Source: Amblyomma americanum (Eukaryota > Arthropoda > Arachnida > Ixodida > Ixodidae). From it: 64,000 nucleotides of DNA. A program made the translations under genes and the position numbers. The stretch covers positions 48,669,507 to 48,733,506 of the forward strand of contig NC_135505.1 in NCBI RefSeq assembly GCF_052857255.1. The letters run 5' to 3'. The notes below the pieces were generated by a model, which had not been told where the DNA came from, did no database searches, and saw nothing but the letters and a program-made list of their open reading frames with translations. Positions 11,690-23,360 of the stretch are shown here, piece by piece (the first letter of the stretch is position 1; every line of letters starts with the position of its first letter).

Positions 11690-12290
11690 TACATGCTGCC
11701 ACCTGCCACCACCCTCCTTCAAAGGGGACGCTCCTGTCTTCCATCCAGCATTCCTATAGGGTAACGCGGCCGAACTTCTTGGCCGTCCGCGAGCGTAACA
11801 CGCAGGTGAAACTCAGGCGAAGACAGATTCCGGCGGGCTACACCAAAAACGGCTGCAAGTGCGATATTTACGTTACATTGCAAACTGTCGACACGGGGAG
11901 GAACACCATAATCGCTTGTCACGCCTAGGCTTGCCCGAACAACGAAGACCACATCGCTATTTCTCTCCTTCAGCTCTCCCTTCGAACTCTGGGCGTGCTT
12001 CGCATGCCGATGGGTGTTCAACGACGGCTGCAACGGCCAATCTGTCGCGTGGGGGCTCATCACACAGTCCCGCAGGGGTGCGTGCCAGCCAGGGGTGCCA
12101 CCGGGTGAGTTCGGGACCGTTTTTTCGGGCCGTCGGGCCGGCAGTTCAGTTTGCGCTGCGCCCACCAATTCTGCGTATGACTTTGAAATCATTCCAGCGG
12201 AACGAACTGCTGTTGAAACAGATCTCGCAGCGCAGTACATATCTTGATACTTGTTCAATTTGCAAAGTTTCTTCGCGAGAACCGCGCGGG
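11690..12290. other. Unassigned GC-rich segment
   Basis: GC-rich compared with its flanks and open over more than 140 codons on both strands, which is what GC-rich noncoding DNA gives by chance. No retroelement motif was recognised. It might be a gag or LTR relic, but I cannot support that. Confidence 0.3.
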
Positions 12291-12299
12291 TAATTAGCT

Positions 12300-14736
12300 T
12301 TGATTAGATGCATATTCTATATCTTTGGGTAAGACAAAGCACCATTCTATATTATCACATTGCCTCTGCGGCAAGAACCAGTATCTGCATTCACACAATG
12401 CAGATTTTGAAGAAAACGAATCGAGACATACAGGGTAAGATTTTGAAGGCTGTATTTCCTTTTCTGTACACTTTTACACCCCTGTTTCCTCATACAGCTA
12501 TTTCTTCCTTGGTTATCAAATATTATTTCAGTTCAATCAGCATGCTACATTTCCGTGCTTCACCCTGCTGTTCACTCAGCAGTCCCCATTTAAGGAACGA
12601 AGTGAGAAGTGCTTTTTGACGAAATAGAGTGAAGGTGCTAACGGGAGGAGTTAGAATCAGCTCTTTGTTCCACTTGGCTCTCTTACTATTCCGCGGTACG
12701 CTATGTAGGTCAGAATGGCTCAGAAAATGAAAAGCAATGCACAACTACTTCACGATGTTAAGTCTAAGCGTCATCCTACTTCCCCTACCTATTTATGTGT
12801 AACGCATTAGCAGACCTGTTCTGCAGGTGCAGTCCTTGGGATCACTTGCAGACGCCGCGAAGCGGGGATTGTGCTGGACAGAGTAGCGGTCCTTGCGCTA
12901 AAAGCATGTCACTGCACACTGACCCTCGTAGGAGTGCCCGTGGTCTTGTTGTATTTTTTATACCTTGTGAATACTGTACACAACAGGTGTTCCTGGGAAA
13001 GTGAGCATTAGTTTTTAAAAATAGTGTTCTTAGTGCGAAAGCTACATTGGCCACGAACTCGCGGTCCCACCGCGGTCGCAACGCACCACGTGACCAACAA
13101 CATGACGAACCAGACAACCAAATTAACCTGGACTTGCAATCTAGATTAACCAAGGCTAACCAAGCTATGTTACGTATATACACGCTCCGGTACATATATG
13201 CTACGTGCATGCGTATGCTACGTGGTTTCGCTACGCATATCCTGGCATAGCCGAGCTAAGCCACTGCCAATTTTTTTAGCAAAGAGAAGTTTTTTGCAAC
13301 CTAGTCATACCATTGATGGCGGGAATCAAAAAATGGGCGAATCATGTTAACTAGTTCCGGATAACTAAGTTCGAATAAAGAACTTTTTAGCTATTACCGA
13401 TACGCACCTGATTGACAGTAGATATCTGCAGCCGGCAGTAAGTAATAGCAATATCAGTTTTTAGAATTTTGAAAACGCGATTACGCTCGCTGCTGTGGCT
13501 CAGAAAATAAGGCTACATCATGCGAAATGCTAGCAGTTTTGAGAAACATGCAGGCAAAGCAAACCCTCCAGTGAACTTAACTAGTCGGAATACCAAATTT
13601 TGTCGAGTAACAGCGCCGAGAGTAGTCGCGTTTTCTTGAGGTCTAATAATTGATATGGTTATTGTTAAATGCCACCAACAAATCTCTATATGGAGTGAGG
13701 AGCTTACGTTTAATAGTTAAAATGTTAAGTATTCGAATTTAGTTTTTTTTTTTCACTTCACTAGTTAATATAATTCGCCTGTTTTTGACTTCCGCCAACA
13801 GAAGTATAAGAATACCGCTAAATGCTTCCTTTTACTTCAAAAATCCCATATTCAGAAATTAGTGATCACCTCCCTGAAACATCTGGTATATTCTTGAATT
13901 CCATCCTATCTGTTTCTATTTCAAGCAAAAACACACACTCATCGCTGCTTAATGATTACTTATACGGTTTTGCACGTAAGCAAACTCGCCCTGGAAGCAA
14001 CATATTTTGTCAATAAGTTTTTGTCGATAATTTTGTTAAATTACAAGCCGTATGTGGAATAAATGTCCCGATGGCACTCCTCAGTGTCCAGGGACACCCT
14101 AGTGGAACTCCCCGGATTAATTTTGACTTCCTACTCTTCACTAGCGTGCTCTTTAAACTTGAAAACTGCGCAATGCCAGAGAGAAAGCACAAAAGCACAG
14201 GGAACGAGCCAGATCCACTTTTGCGCAGCTTCTAACTTTTATGAATATTGTGAACACAGGACTTCCGTCGCACAAAATTTTGGGATTCACTAACGTGCCC
14301 TTATATCACAAATTCTTGAATGTAGAACTTACGCAAAATATCGGCATTAATCGGCAAAAGAATGTGAACAGGCCATTGATATAACTCGCAAATCCAGTGA
14401 GAACCAAAACATGGAGGACGCCTGTCACTGAAAGCGAAAAGAAAGCATTATCAAAAAGAAGACACAAGTAGGAACACAGCAGGCAATCAGGTGCAATCAG
14501 GTGCAGATAGATAAACTAGTAGAGGACTTCTGTATCGACTTTCACAGCACAGTAAACACGCTCCTAAAAGCGTCCGCATCGCCATTGGTGCTGGTGTCCG
14601 TAGTGCAACCTTTTGCATGTCGCCTGCCACCTGCCTTGGTTGGCAGCTGGCCATGCGGAGAGAGGAGAATCACCCTCCTCTCTTTTTTACACTTTTATTG
14701 GAGAGAACGGATACTGAAAGGAGAACATATATGAGA

Positions 14737-14771
<35 letters not shown>

Positions 14772-15080
14772 AAAGGCGACGGTCTCGGCTGCCGGAAGTA
14801 ATTAATTCTAAACCAACCGAAGTTAACGGGGTAAAAAACCCCAGTAGTCTAGTGACTGTCCTCTAAGATACCCACAGAAATAAAATAAATATTGCCGCCG
14901 CTTTGTTGTCAACCAGCGATGACGATTAGAGATGAACATCGTTGGCCGCTTAACGAGAGCACACCGCCATCGCCGCAGCGGATCGCGCCTGATGTTAAGC
15001 TACAACACACACATGTTTTGGATTGGATGTCGTCGTCTTCATTAACAAACATGTGTGTGCAGACAGCACGAAATGAACGG
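12300..15080. other. No gene recognised; AT-rich DNA
   Basis: About 2.8 kb without a supported gene. A stretch at 13130-13250 has repeated tacg/gctacg words (ctatgttacgtatatacacg and similar) suggestive of an old repeat. A dinucleotide microsatellite lies at 14734-14771. An inverted repeat gagaggag/ctcctctc followed by a T run lies at about 14662-14690. Confidence 0.4.
14734..14771. repeat. Microsatellite (CA)n(TA)n
   Basis: A run of about nine CA units passes directly into about nine TA units. Confidence 0.95.
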
Positions 15081-15087
15081 AAACGGC

Positions 15088-15360
15088 CATAACTGGTTTC
15101 CTGTGTCAGTGGACCTCTTAATCGCGCTTTGAGTGACAGGCAGATGTGGGCTACCTGCGTTTGCGTTGCTAACGCTTTGGCAGAAACGGAGAACTGGATC
15201 AATAATCCGCCGGCGTTCCATAGGTTCTTTCGTGTTAACGTTGACAGTGTTGTACACTGTTGATTTTGAAGAAGGCTAAGGCGCATAACTGGCTCCCTGC
15301 GTGTGTGGACACCTGAATCGCGCTTGGAGCTACGTGTAGTTAGTGTCCCACCTGCAACAA
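15088..15360. repeat. Diverged direct repeat, about 195-bp spacing
   Basis: Two related blocks of about 75 bp: one near 15088 (cataactggtttcctgtg... aatcgcgctttgag... cacctgcg-like end) and one near 15282 (cataactggctccctgcg... aatcgcgcttggag... ccacctgc). They share the order of several words and are probably two units of a larger repeat. Confidence 0.55.
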
Positions 15361-15427
15361 CCTGCTTTCGCACGCACGTTAAGATCCCCACGTGATCCGA
15401 ACAATTCCAGAGACCGTTGCGGCAGTT

Positions 15428-15998
15428 CTTTTGTTGCGACAGCTACAGTACGGTAGCATTTCGAGCCTTAAGCGTGGCGGTGGTACATGACCGCGGCGGT
15501 ACGTGACAGTGGCGGCGCCGCCACCGCCACGTGGTGCGGAGCAGCTGCTGCTCCTGGCGGCGCGGGGCGTTGGCGAAACCGAGCTGCAACAGCTGCGCGC
15601 ATGCGCCGTGTCAAGTGGTATGAAGATGAAGAAGGAACGCCCAGCGAAATGGAGCGGCGAAAGACTGACTTTGCAATTCAACTGAGCAAGTTCCACTCGG
15701 CCCTCTGTAGCTATCGCATCACTCCAGGTTTAACCAGAGCTGAGCCAGCACCATTTTGTAGCGATACCTTCATTACGGTAGAATTTCGAGCCCTCAGCGT
15801 GGCCGCGCCGTGGCGGTGGCGGCGTTGCCACCGTGTGGCTGCGCTGCCACGCTGTCACGTGGTTGGTCACGGGGTGCGGAGCAGCTGCCGGCCGATCACG
15901 TGGTTCGACACGTGGTTGGTGACGTGACTAAGTTCCACTCGGCCAACTGTAGCTGTCGCGTCCCTCCAGGTTTAACCAGAGCTAAACCACCAGCAATT
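15428..15998 (+). repeat. GC-rich CACGTG-containing repeat, two adjacent copies
   Basis: Copy one (about 15428-15756) and copy two (about 15757-15998) share a left end (acggtagaatttcgagcc-like) and a right end (aagttccactcggcc, then ctccaggtttaaccagagct). The interior has many GC-rich words and the palindrome CACGTG. A third copy lies inverted at 24150-24578. No terminal inverted repeats or coding frame were recognised. Class is unknown. Confidence 0.65.
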
Positions 15999-16041
15999 TC
16001 TTTTTTCCTTCTTTCACTCCCGCTTTTATCCCTTCCCTTAC
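15999..16041 (+). repeat. SINE-like tail, left half, with I-element target site
   Basis: A pyrimidine-rich stretch (ttccttctttcactcccgc) ending in cccttcccttac at 16030-16041. The same 12 bases reappear at 23284-23295, directly after the I element, and are followed there by the continuation ggcgcgcttaggtgtcc. The two parts join into the 3' region I remember for tick SINEs. Confidence 0.65.
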
Positions 16042-16590
16042 ACCCCGCAGGGGGGCGTCTGCAGCTTGCAGGCGTCGCGACGGTGAGTGGCGACACCGCG
16101 GGTTCCCGAGCATCCGCAGGGACATCCCCGCAAGGGGATGATGGTGAACTGTGCATCACCACGGACCCGAGCACCCGCGCCTCGCCGTGCGTGGCATCGC
16201 CGTGTCCGGGGAAAAGGGGAACCTGGTGGTTGAGCCGATGCCGAGCGTTTGGACCCTTAAGGCCCCCTTTGCGGAGGCAACACGCCACTTTGGCCCCAGC
16301 TTCCTGCAGACGGCACCTCCGGCCTGACCCGACCGGGGGGAATCGGCAGTCGCCTTATCCTATCCTCCTCTCCATCTTTAACTTTCCTATCTCTGTCTCA
16401 CAACTCTCCTATATCCTACTCGCTTCTTGGTTTTCCTTTTTTCCTGCGGCGAGGGTTAACCTTGTGTGACCAACTACCCTGAGTTGCGTCATATTTGGTT
16501 ATAGTTGAGGTGTACAGCTGGCGTGGGCAGGACTTGCTATCAAGTTCCTGTCCCGTCCCCTTGTTGGACTCCGTGGTGGGTGGCTGGCAC

Positions 16591-17731
16591 CATGACCGAA
16601 AAACAAAATTTTTTTATGGCTCCACAACTTTCAAAACGTGATCGCTCTCTCAAAAGAGGACGGAACGAGGTAGACAACTTCTTTCAAAAAAGAAAAGTAA
16701 CTTTCCCCAAATATCATGTGATCCACAGTGAACAACAAGATAAACAGGCAAGAAAATGGCCAGCGGCGACTTATTGCTCGAACTGTGTGACAATGCCCAA
16801 CATTCTAAGCTCTCCAACCTAACGTCCATAGGGGAAATCCCGGTCTCCGTGACTCCTCATCGCTCACTAAACACTGTCCGAGGCGTAATATCGGAAAATG
16901 ATTTTCTTCACATAACTGAAAAAGAAATGCTCGAAGGGCTCATCGACCAAGACGTCAAAGATGTCCACCGAATCAAAATCCGGAAGGACAACAAGGAAAT
17001 AGACACAAAACACATGATCCTGACGTTCAACACCAGCACTCTGCCCGACACAATCGACGTGGGATATTTGAAAATCAATGTAAGACCATACATACCAAAC
17101 CTTCGCAGATGTTTACACTGCCAAAGGTTCGGCCACGGCTCACAGAGCTGCCACGGTCGTAAAACTTGCGCAAAATGTGCCTCGAGCGATCACCAGTCTG
17201 ATGTATGTGGCGCAGCCCTGTGCTGTGCAAACTGTGAAGGAGAACATGCTGCATACTGCAGGGCGTGTCCGTCCTGGAAGAAAGAAAAAGAAATAATCAC
17301 CATAAAGACAAAATAAACATTTCTTTTAAAGAAGCGAGAAGGCGTTTTGCGCTTACAAACACATTCTCCTTCACAGCAAAACAAAACTTCGCTGATGTGG
17401 TGCGCAGGGGCGTATCCCCACACAGCACTAAGGCCCCTGCCTAGGCCGCTCCCACCGAGCCTATGGCAGGGCCATCCACGCCCCAGGCAGGGTCAGCGAA
17501 AGCTGCCCTGTCATTGCCAAAGCTGGGACCGCCGGTCCATGGGTCGGCATCCCGCAGGACCTCCCCCCGTCTGGAGAAACCTGAAACTAACACAACCGCG
17601 GCTGCGTGGTCCTCCAGCACCTCTGTTGAGGTGATGGATACAACACCCACTCCGCCTCCATTACAGCGGCGGAACAGCTCTCTTGAGCGAAAAAAAGACA
17701 GGCCCCTCATAACGGGCCCACCACATAAGTA
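16591..17731 (+). pseudogene. I-element ORF1 (Gag-like zinc-knuckle protein), broken
   Basis: Gag-like nucleic-acid-binding protein. It starts MTEKQNFFMAP at 16591 with a basic N-terminus. Around 16755 the frame changes and continues from MASGDLLLEL, apparently after loss of part of the coding sequence and a shift. Three zinc knuckles follow at about 17110-17275: CLHCQRFGHGSQSC, CAKCASSDHQSDVC and CANCEGEHAAYCRAC. A stop and frame change follow near 17315. A proline/serine-rich C-terminal tail (17463-17731) ends 33 bp before ORF2. Order and spacing match I-clade elements. Confidence 0.8.
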
Positions 17732-17764
17732 AATCCCCTTCCATTCCCTCTCAGAAACACAAAC

Positions 17765-20700
17765 ATGGCTTTTTTAATTCAATGGAATTGCAGAGCACTT
17801 ATGCGGAATTATACTGACATAGCACATATTTTAGGGTCAATGTTACCCATAGTTTTATGTCTTCAGGAGACCAATCTTGGTCCACAACATGTGCATATCC
17901 TGAAACATTATCAAACTTTTAGACGCGATCGCGAGCAGGCAAATCGACTCTCAGGAGGCGTCGCAATTGTCGTCCAAAGCGGCGTCCCTGCTCGAGAAAT
18001 TAAACTCAAAACAAAACTTAAGGCGGTTGCAGTCAGTATCGTAAGCTACAAAACACTAACAATCTGTTCCGCATACATTCCTTCACATTTTACGTTAACA
18101 CTCCATGATCTACAGCAACTGATCAGAGAACTTCCGGAGCCATGTCTGTTACTTGGGGATTTTAATGCTCACTCCTCCCTGTGAAGAAGCGAACGCTGCG
18201 ACGCTAAAGGTCAAATAATCGAAGATTTTATCGTGACGAATAATGTATGTCTTTTAAATACGAAAAAGGCCACATACTGTTCCCCAACGTCTGGAAAAAT
18301 GAGCAGTTTAGACCTGTCTTTTTGTTCACCTTCTGTTTTTAGCGATTTTAAGTGGGACGTTTTAGACAACCCGTTTGGGAGTGATCACCTACCAGTTTTT
18401 ATACGCCTATCATCCTCACCTGCTGTCATCCCAACCAAACCACGGCGATGGAAGCTACATTTAGCTGATTGGGCGTTGTTTAGAGAAAAGGCCAGATTAG
18501 AAGACATTTACTCAGAAACACTTAGCATAGATAAACTCAATGAAATTCTCACAAAGTGTATCATCGATGCAGCACGGCTAGCTATTCCCCTGTCCACAGG
18601 CGTGGTGCGCCAGAACCACAAGGTATGGTGGACGCGAGAATGTTGGGAAGCCAAAAAACAACAAAATAAGGCCTGAGGTGTATTTCGTAGGTATCCTACT
18701 CACGAAGATCTAATAGTCTTCAAAAAGGCAAAAGCTAAAGCCCGATATATACGGCGGAACGCGAAAAAAATGTCTTGGAAAAATTATGTGTCTTCAATAA
18801 ACAGCTCGGTAACATTAAAAAAACTGTGGGAGCAGGTCAGAAAAGTAAATGGCAGCTATTCCCCATTCACCCTTCCTCTGCTGACGGATACTGGTATTCA
18901 GACAAGTATTAAAGAACAAGCAGACATTTTGGGGCAACATTTTTTTATAGTTTCTAGTTCTTCCCACTATACACAGTCATTCTTAAAATACAAAAACACA
19001 ACCGAAAAACAAAGGCTCCCTACGGCAGGCAGCACAAACGAGCCTTACAATAATTTGATTACACTTCAAGAAATACAGAGAGTACTGTCTATAGGTAAAC
19101 AAACTGCACCAGGCCCCGACGAAATTCATTATGAAATGCTGTCCCATCTATCTGAGCAATCTGTAGAAGTTCTGTTAAAATTTTTTAACAAAATATGGGT
19201 AGTAGGGAAAATACCAGCGGCTTGGAAAAAAGCCGTTATTGTTCCATTTCTAAAACCAGGAAAGCCACCAACCTCCCCTAACAGTTACAGGCCTATAACC
19301 CTTACAAGCTGTCTTGCCAAATCTTTTGAGAGTGTTATAAATATTAGATTAATGTTTATTCTAGAATCCCGAGAGCTTCTTGATGTCCGCCAATGTGGTT
19401 TTAAAAAAACATGTTCCACAGTCGATCATTTAGTCCGCCTGGAAAACACAATCCGAGAGGCCTTTATACACAGGCAACACTGCCTTTCAGTTTTTTTCGA
19501 TATGGAGAAGGTATATGACACGACCTGGAGGTTCGGGATTCTTCGCGACCTGGCAGAGCTTGGTATCCGCGGGAGGATGCTGAAATATTTGAGCGACTTT
19601 TTATCCAACCGTTCTTTCCAAGTTCGTCTCGGCGCAACCCTCTCAAATAATTTTACTCAGGAAAACGGCGTTCCTCAGGGATGCATTTTAAGTACTACAT
19701 TGTTCACAGTAAAAATGAATTCTTTAACCAGTATAATTCCACAGTCAATTATGTACTCGGTCTACATGGATGACCTTCAAATTGCATGCACATCTTCTAG
19801 CCTGGCAATGGAGAGACAACTACAACTTACAATAAACAAATTAGCACTTTGGGCAGACAGAAATGGATTTAGGTTTTCTCCACAGAAAACTGTTGCGGTT
19901 CTTTTCTCGCTGCAGAGAGGACTGCAGATTGATCCCACCCTCCACTTGAACGACACCACACTTCCAGTAAAACAAGAACACAAATTTTTAGGCTTAACTT
20001 TTGACAAAAAGCTAACGTTTCTAACACATATAAACACCCTAAAAAAGAAAGCCACCCAATCCCTGAATATACTCAAAGTACTCTCACGGAAGCGTTGGGG
20101 ATCCGATAGGAGGCGCCTATTGCACATCTATCGCTCTCTAGTACGCTTTTCGTTAGACTATGGATCCATAGTGTATGGGTCTGCGAGGCCATCATACCTT
20201 AAAAAGCTAGATCCAGTACAAAACCTCGGGTTGCGCCTTTCAACTGGTGCTTACAGAACATCACCCATAAATAGCCTTCACGTAGAAGCAAATGAACCGA
20301 CCCTCACCAACAGGAGAACAATGCTTACCTGTGCATACGTACTGAAAATAAGGTCGCTACCGAAACATCTTTGTTACACCATAGTTACAAAATGCCCATC
20401 CAGAACACTGTTCACCAACAAATCTCAAGCTGTAAAACCATTGCTCCTCCGCTTTGAAGAAATATGCCAAGAAATAAACATACTAGATGCACTTCCTGAT
20501 GTTGCCCAGAGACCAGATAGGTGTCCACCTTGGTACTTGTTTCCTGGTGTATGCGATTTCGCACTGACACACATTCAAAAAAGACATACCCCACTGGAAT
20601 ATATACAGCAAGAGTTTCTTGGAGTAAGTAAAAAATACAAGAATTGCACAGATTTCTACACAGATGGATCTAAGACAGCACTCTATGTAGGGAGCGCGAT

Positions 20701-21439
20701 AGTGCAAGGGAAATGGGAAAAAGTAGTCAGGCTGCCTCAGTGCGCTTCAATCTTTACAGCAGAATGCTGCGCCATTGCTCTAGCTGTAGAACAAATATTG
20801 AAGAAAAACATACAGAACAGTGTCACCTACAGTGACTTCCTCGGCGTAATTACAGCAATAAACCCCAGAAATGCAACCGAACTCTTAATAGGAAACATAA
20901 TACACAATGTAATACGAGCTGTTTCACAAGGACATACAATAAAGTTTTGCTGGGTTCCCAGTCACGTGGGCATCAGTGGAAATGAGAGGGCTGATGCAAG
21001 CGCCGCACTTGCCCTTAACGCAAAAATAAAACCAGTAAACATACCGCATAAGGACTGCATCAAGTTAGTCCAGAATAAATTGAGAGAAAAATGGCAGGCT
21101 TCTTGGGACAACGAGGTTAACAACAAGCTGCACTTTGTAAAACCTGTCCTGGGTGAATGGAAGACCTGTAGGCACCAGGAACGATTTATTGAAGTAATTT
21201 TATGTCGTCACCGCATTGGACATACACACATTACACATAATTTCTCACTAACGAAACAAGACAAACCTCGTTGTGAAAGATGTGGAGACGAACTAACAAT
21301 AAACCATATTTTATTCTCTTGTGCAAAATTCGAAAAACTAAGAAATAAGCACTTTACGAAATTTTATAATGAATAAATTCCTTTACACCCAGCGCTGCTT
21401 TTAGGCGAAAATGTCATTGTTTGTTTTGCTTATGTTTTT
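17765..21439 (+). pseudogene. I-element ORF2 (EN, RT, RNase H), one frame with three stops
   Basis: Starts MAFLIQWNCRAL at 17765, the usual I-type N-terminus of the APE endonuclease (LQETN, GDFNAH, SDHLPVF). The RT includes SYRPITLTSCLAKSFE, FFDMEKVYDTTW, GVPQGCILS and YMDD. RNase H has FYTDGSK, FTAECCA, YSDFLGVI and WVPSHVGISGNERAD. Everything lies in one frame, interrupted only by TGA at 18182-18184, TGA at 18674-18676 and TAA at 21374-21376. The first two sit where related proteins commonly have tryptophan, so TGG to TGA changes are likely. The reading passes into LHPALLLGE and is cut at 21439 by LINE-B. The final codons (FLKEAAVLQKL, stop at 22942) follow at 22904. Confidence 0.87.
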
Positions 21440-22897
21440 GCATTTATTTCAGTCATGTACAATGGCTGAGGAGAAAGGAAAAAAGCCGCGCACGCGGCTT
21501 GACAAAGCTCCCATCTCCCGTAGCGGCTTGGCACGGCGATGACAGACAGCAGTAAAACAATAACAAGAGAATGCATGAAATAACAAATATGTACAATATC
21601 TTCATAACAGATCACCAGAATAGTCTCGGTACTGTTACACACACGCAAATGATAGTTTAATCACAGCACATGGATACTTAGTTTATTTTACAGTTGGATA
21701 TGATTCATTGTTTTGCAAGAACATATTTCTGACAGCGTTATATGAAACGGAAAGAATGGATTGATTAGTGAAAGCATTTCTATTAAGGAAAGATGGCAAC
21801 ACATACCTGAGTGTTTGAAAACCGTAATTTGTGCATGGACAAGGTACATACCAATATTCGTAGTGTCTTGTGTTGTGAACAGCGGTATTTTCCCGTAGAT
21901 TCACAAGGTCAGAAAAAAATGTGGTGTCACTATGTACCTGAGATTTGTACTGCTGAATTACACGGTACTGATGAATAACCCTTGCATCCATAATGCGGTA
22001 TTTTGCAAATAGAGCACTCGTATGTGCTAAGTATGTGGCACCCGCAATTGCTCTGACTGCATTTTTTTGTAATGTCAAAACCTTTTGAATATTAGTTTGC
22101 GTCGTCGTACCCCAAACCAAATGACAATATTTAACATGAGAGTCAAAGAGGGCATGGTAAATAACAAGTTTTGTCCTAGTAGGTATCATGCACTTTAACC
22201 TTCTGAGTATGCCGACAACGCGAGCTAGCTTACTCTCCATTTGCTCGATGTGGTAGTCCCATAACATAAATTCATTGAAGTGAACGCCAAGTGTTTTTAC
22301 AACATTAGTTATTTCTATTATATTACCACCCAATACTAAATCTGTATGTACAACCCATTTGACATTTTTAGCTCTAAAAGATATCGCCTTCGTTTTCCGT
22401 GTGTTTATTAGTAGGGAATTTTTTTCAGACCATGAGTTAAGTTTTCCCAACACGCTATTAGCCTTTTCTACTATATCATTCGCGTTGGTGCCGGTCAGAA
22501 ATAAAGTAGTGTCGTCAGCGTAAATTACGTATTCTGTTTCGGAGTCAATCTGTACTAAATCATTAATATATACATTAAATAATAAGGGACCAAGGATACT
22601 ACCTTGAGGTACACCATGCTTTATTTTATTGTAAGTAGAGCGATGATTATCTATAGAAACGTACTGATATCGGTCAGTTAAATAGCTGGTGATAAGAGAT
22701 AGTGCTTTGTTCCGGACACCGTATGCAGAAAGTTTAAGAAGAAGAGGTTCGTGATGAATCCTGTCGAAGGCTTTGGAGAAATCTATGTATATTCCAAGGG
22801 TTATTTGTTTACATTCAATGTTATCTAAGATTATTTCTTTTTGCTTCAAGAGAGCCATTTCAGTAGAGGACTTAGGTCTAAATCCAACATATCTTCC
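21440..22897 (-). mobile_element. CR1-like LINE (LINE-B), 5'-truncated, RT reading frame open
   Basis: Minus-strand LINE truncated within its reverse transcriptase. From the truncation (22897) to the stop at 21683 it is a single open frame of about 404 codons with no stop or shift. It reads RYVGFRPKSSTEMALL, FSKAFDRIHH, GVPQGSILGPLLF and VIYADDTTLF, then the usual C-terminal region. The 3' UTR (21440-21682) holds a GC palindrome aagccgcgcacgcggctt at 21483-21500 and an AATAAA signal near the end. Insertion split codons of the I element: sequence before (gtttttgca) and after (gtttttagc) is similar, suggesting an imperfect target duplication. RT of LINE-A is the closest in this window. Confidence 0.85.
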
Positions 22898-23283
22898 GTT
22901 TTTAGCTTTTTAAAAGAAGCAGCTGTTCTTCAGAAACTGTAAATTTTGATCCACAGCTTTGCTTTATAATATGATGCATTTCAGCCATTTTCTCAATCCA
23001 TGAGAAGAGGGCTGAGGTGGTTATTTGAATGGTTGGGAGCCTCAGGATCCTTGCCCAGCCAAGGATGGCTACTGAGGTTATCTGACCTTCTTGAAAGCGT
23101 TTATTTTTAGCCATTTATAAAATTTCTTCTTTCTCTTATTACTACCAGAACGAAATAGCAATTTAAGTCCTCTACACAACCATGTTTCCTCCCACCTACA
23201 GAAAAGTGTTCATATACCTTGAGCCTGGCGCATGATAGCCTTAGCTGCTTATGTGCCATTAAACCCAACACAACACAACACAA
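22898..23283 (+). mobile_element. 3' end of the I element
   Basis: Resumes after LINE-B with the last 13 sense codons of I ORF2 (reading SFLKEAAVLQKL, stop at 22940-22942). A 3' UTR follows and ends in ggcgcatgatagccttagct, ttatgtgccattaaa and repeated acaac. The final words match the 3' ends I recall for tick I elements. A 70-codon minus-strand ORF at 22902-23114 is a shadow. Confidence 0.7.
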
Positions 23284-23360
23284 CCCTTCCCTTACGGCGC
23301 GCTTAGGTGTCCACCGAGATATGTGGCACAGTTACTGCGTCTTATCGTTTCATCAAACGC
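23284..23360 (+). repeat. SINE-like tail, right half
   Basis: Begins with the second copy of cccttcccttac (23284-23295) and continues ggcgcgcttaggtgtcc and gagatatgtggcacag. It joins to the fragment at 15999-16041 once the I element is removed. Confidence 0.6.

Larger units (their letters stand above)
16042..23283 (+). mobile_element. I-type LINE, full length, with nested LINE-B
   Basis: Bounded by the 12-bp direct repeat cccttcccttac (16030-16041 and 23284-23295). It has a GC-rich 5' UTR (16042-16590), ORF1 with three zinc knuckles, ORF2 with endonuclease, reverse transcriptase and RNase H, and a 3' end finishing in repeated acaac units (23262-23283). LINE-B lies inside the last ORF2 codons, from 21440 to 22897. 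The presence of RNase H and of triple CCHC-type fingers in ORF1 places it in the I superfamily. Confidence 0.88.

Noticed and set aside
15810..16469. 219-codon + ORF in GC-rich DNA
   Set aside because: It crosses the GC-rich repeat, the target duplication and the I element 5' UTR, so it is not one gene.
22902..23114. 70-codon minus ORF beside LINE-B
   Set aside because: It overlaps the I element ORF2 end and 3' UTR on the other strand and has no domain.
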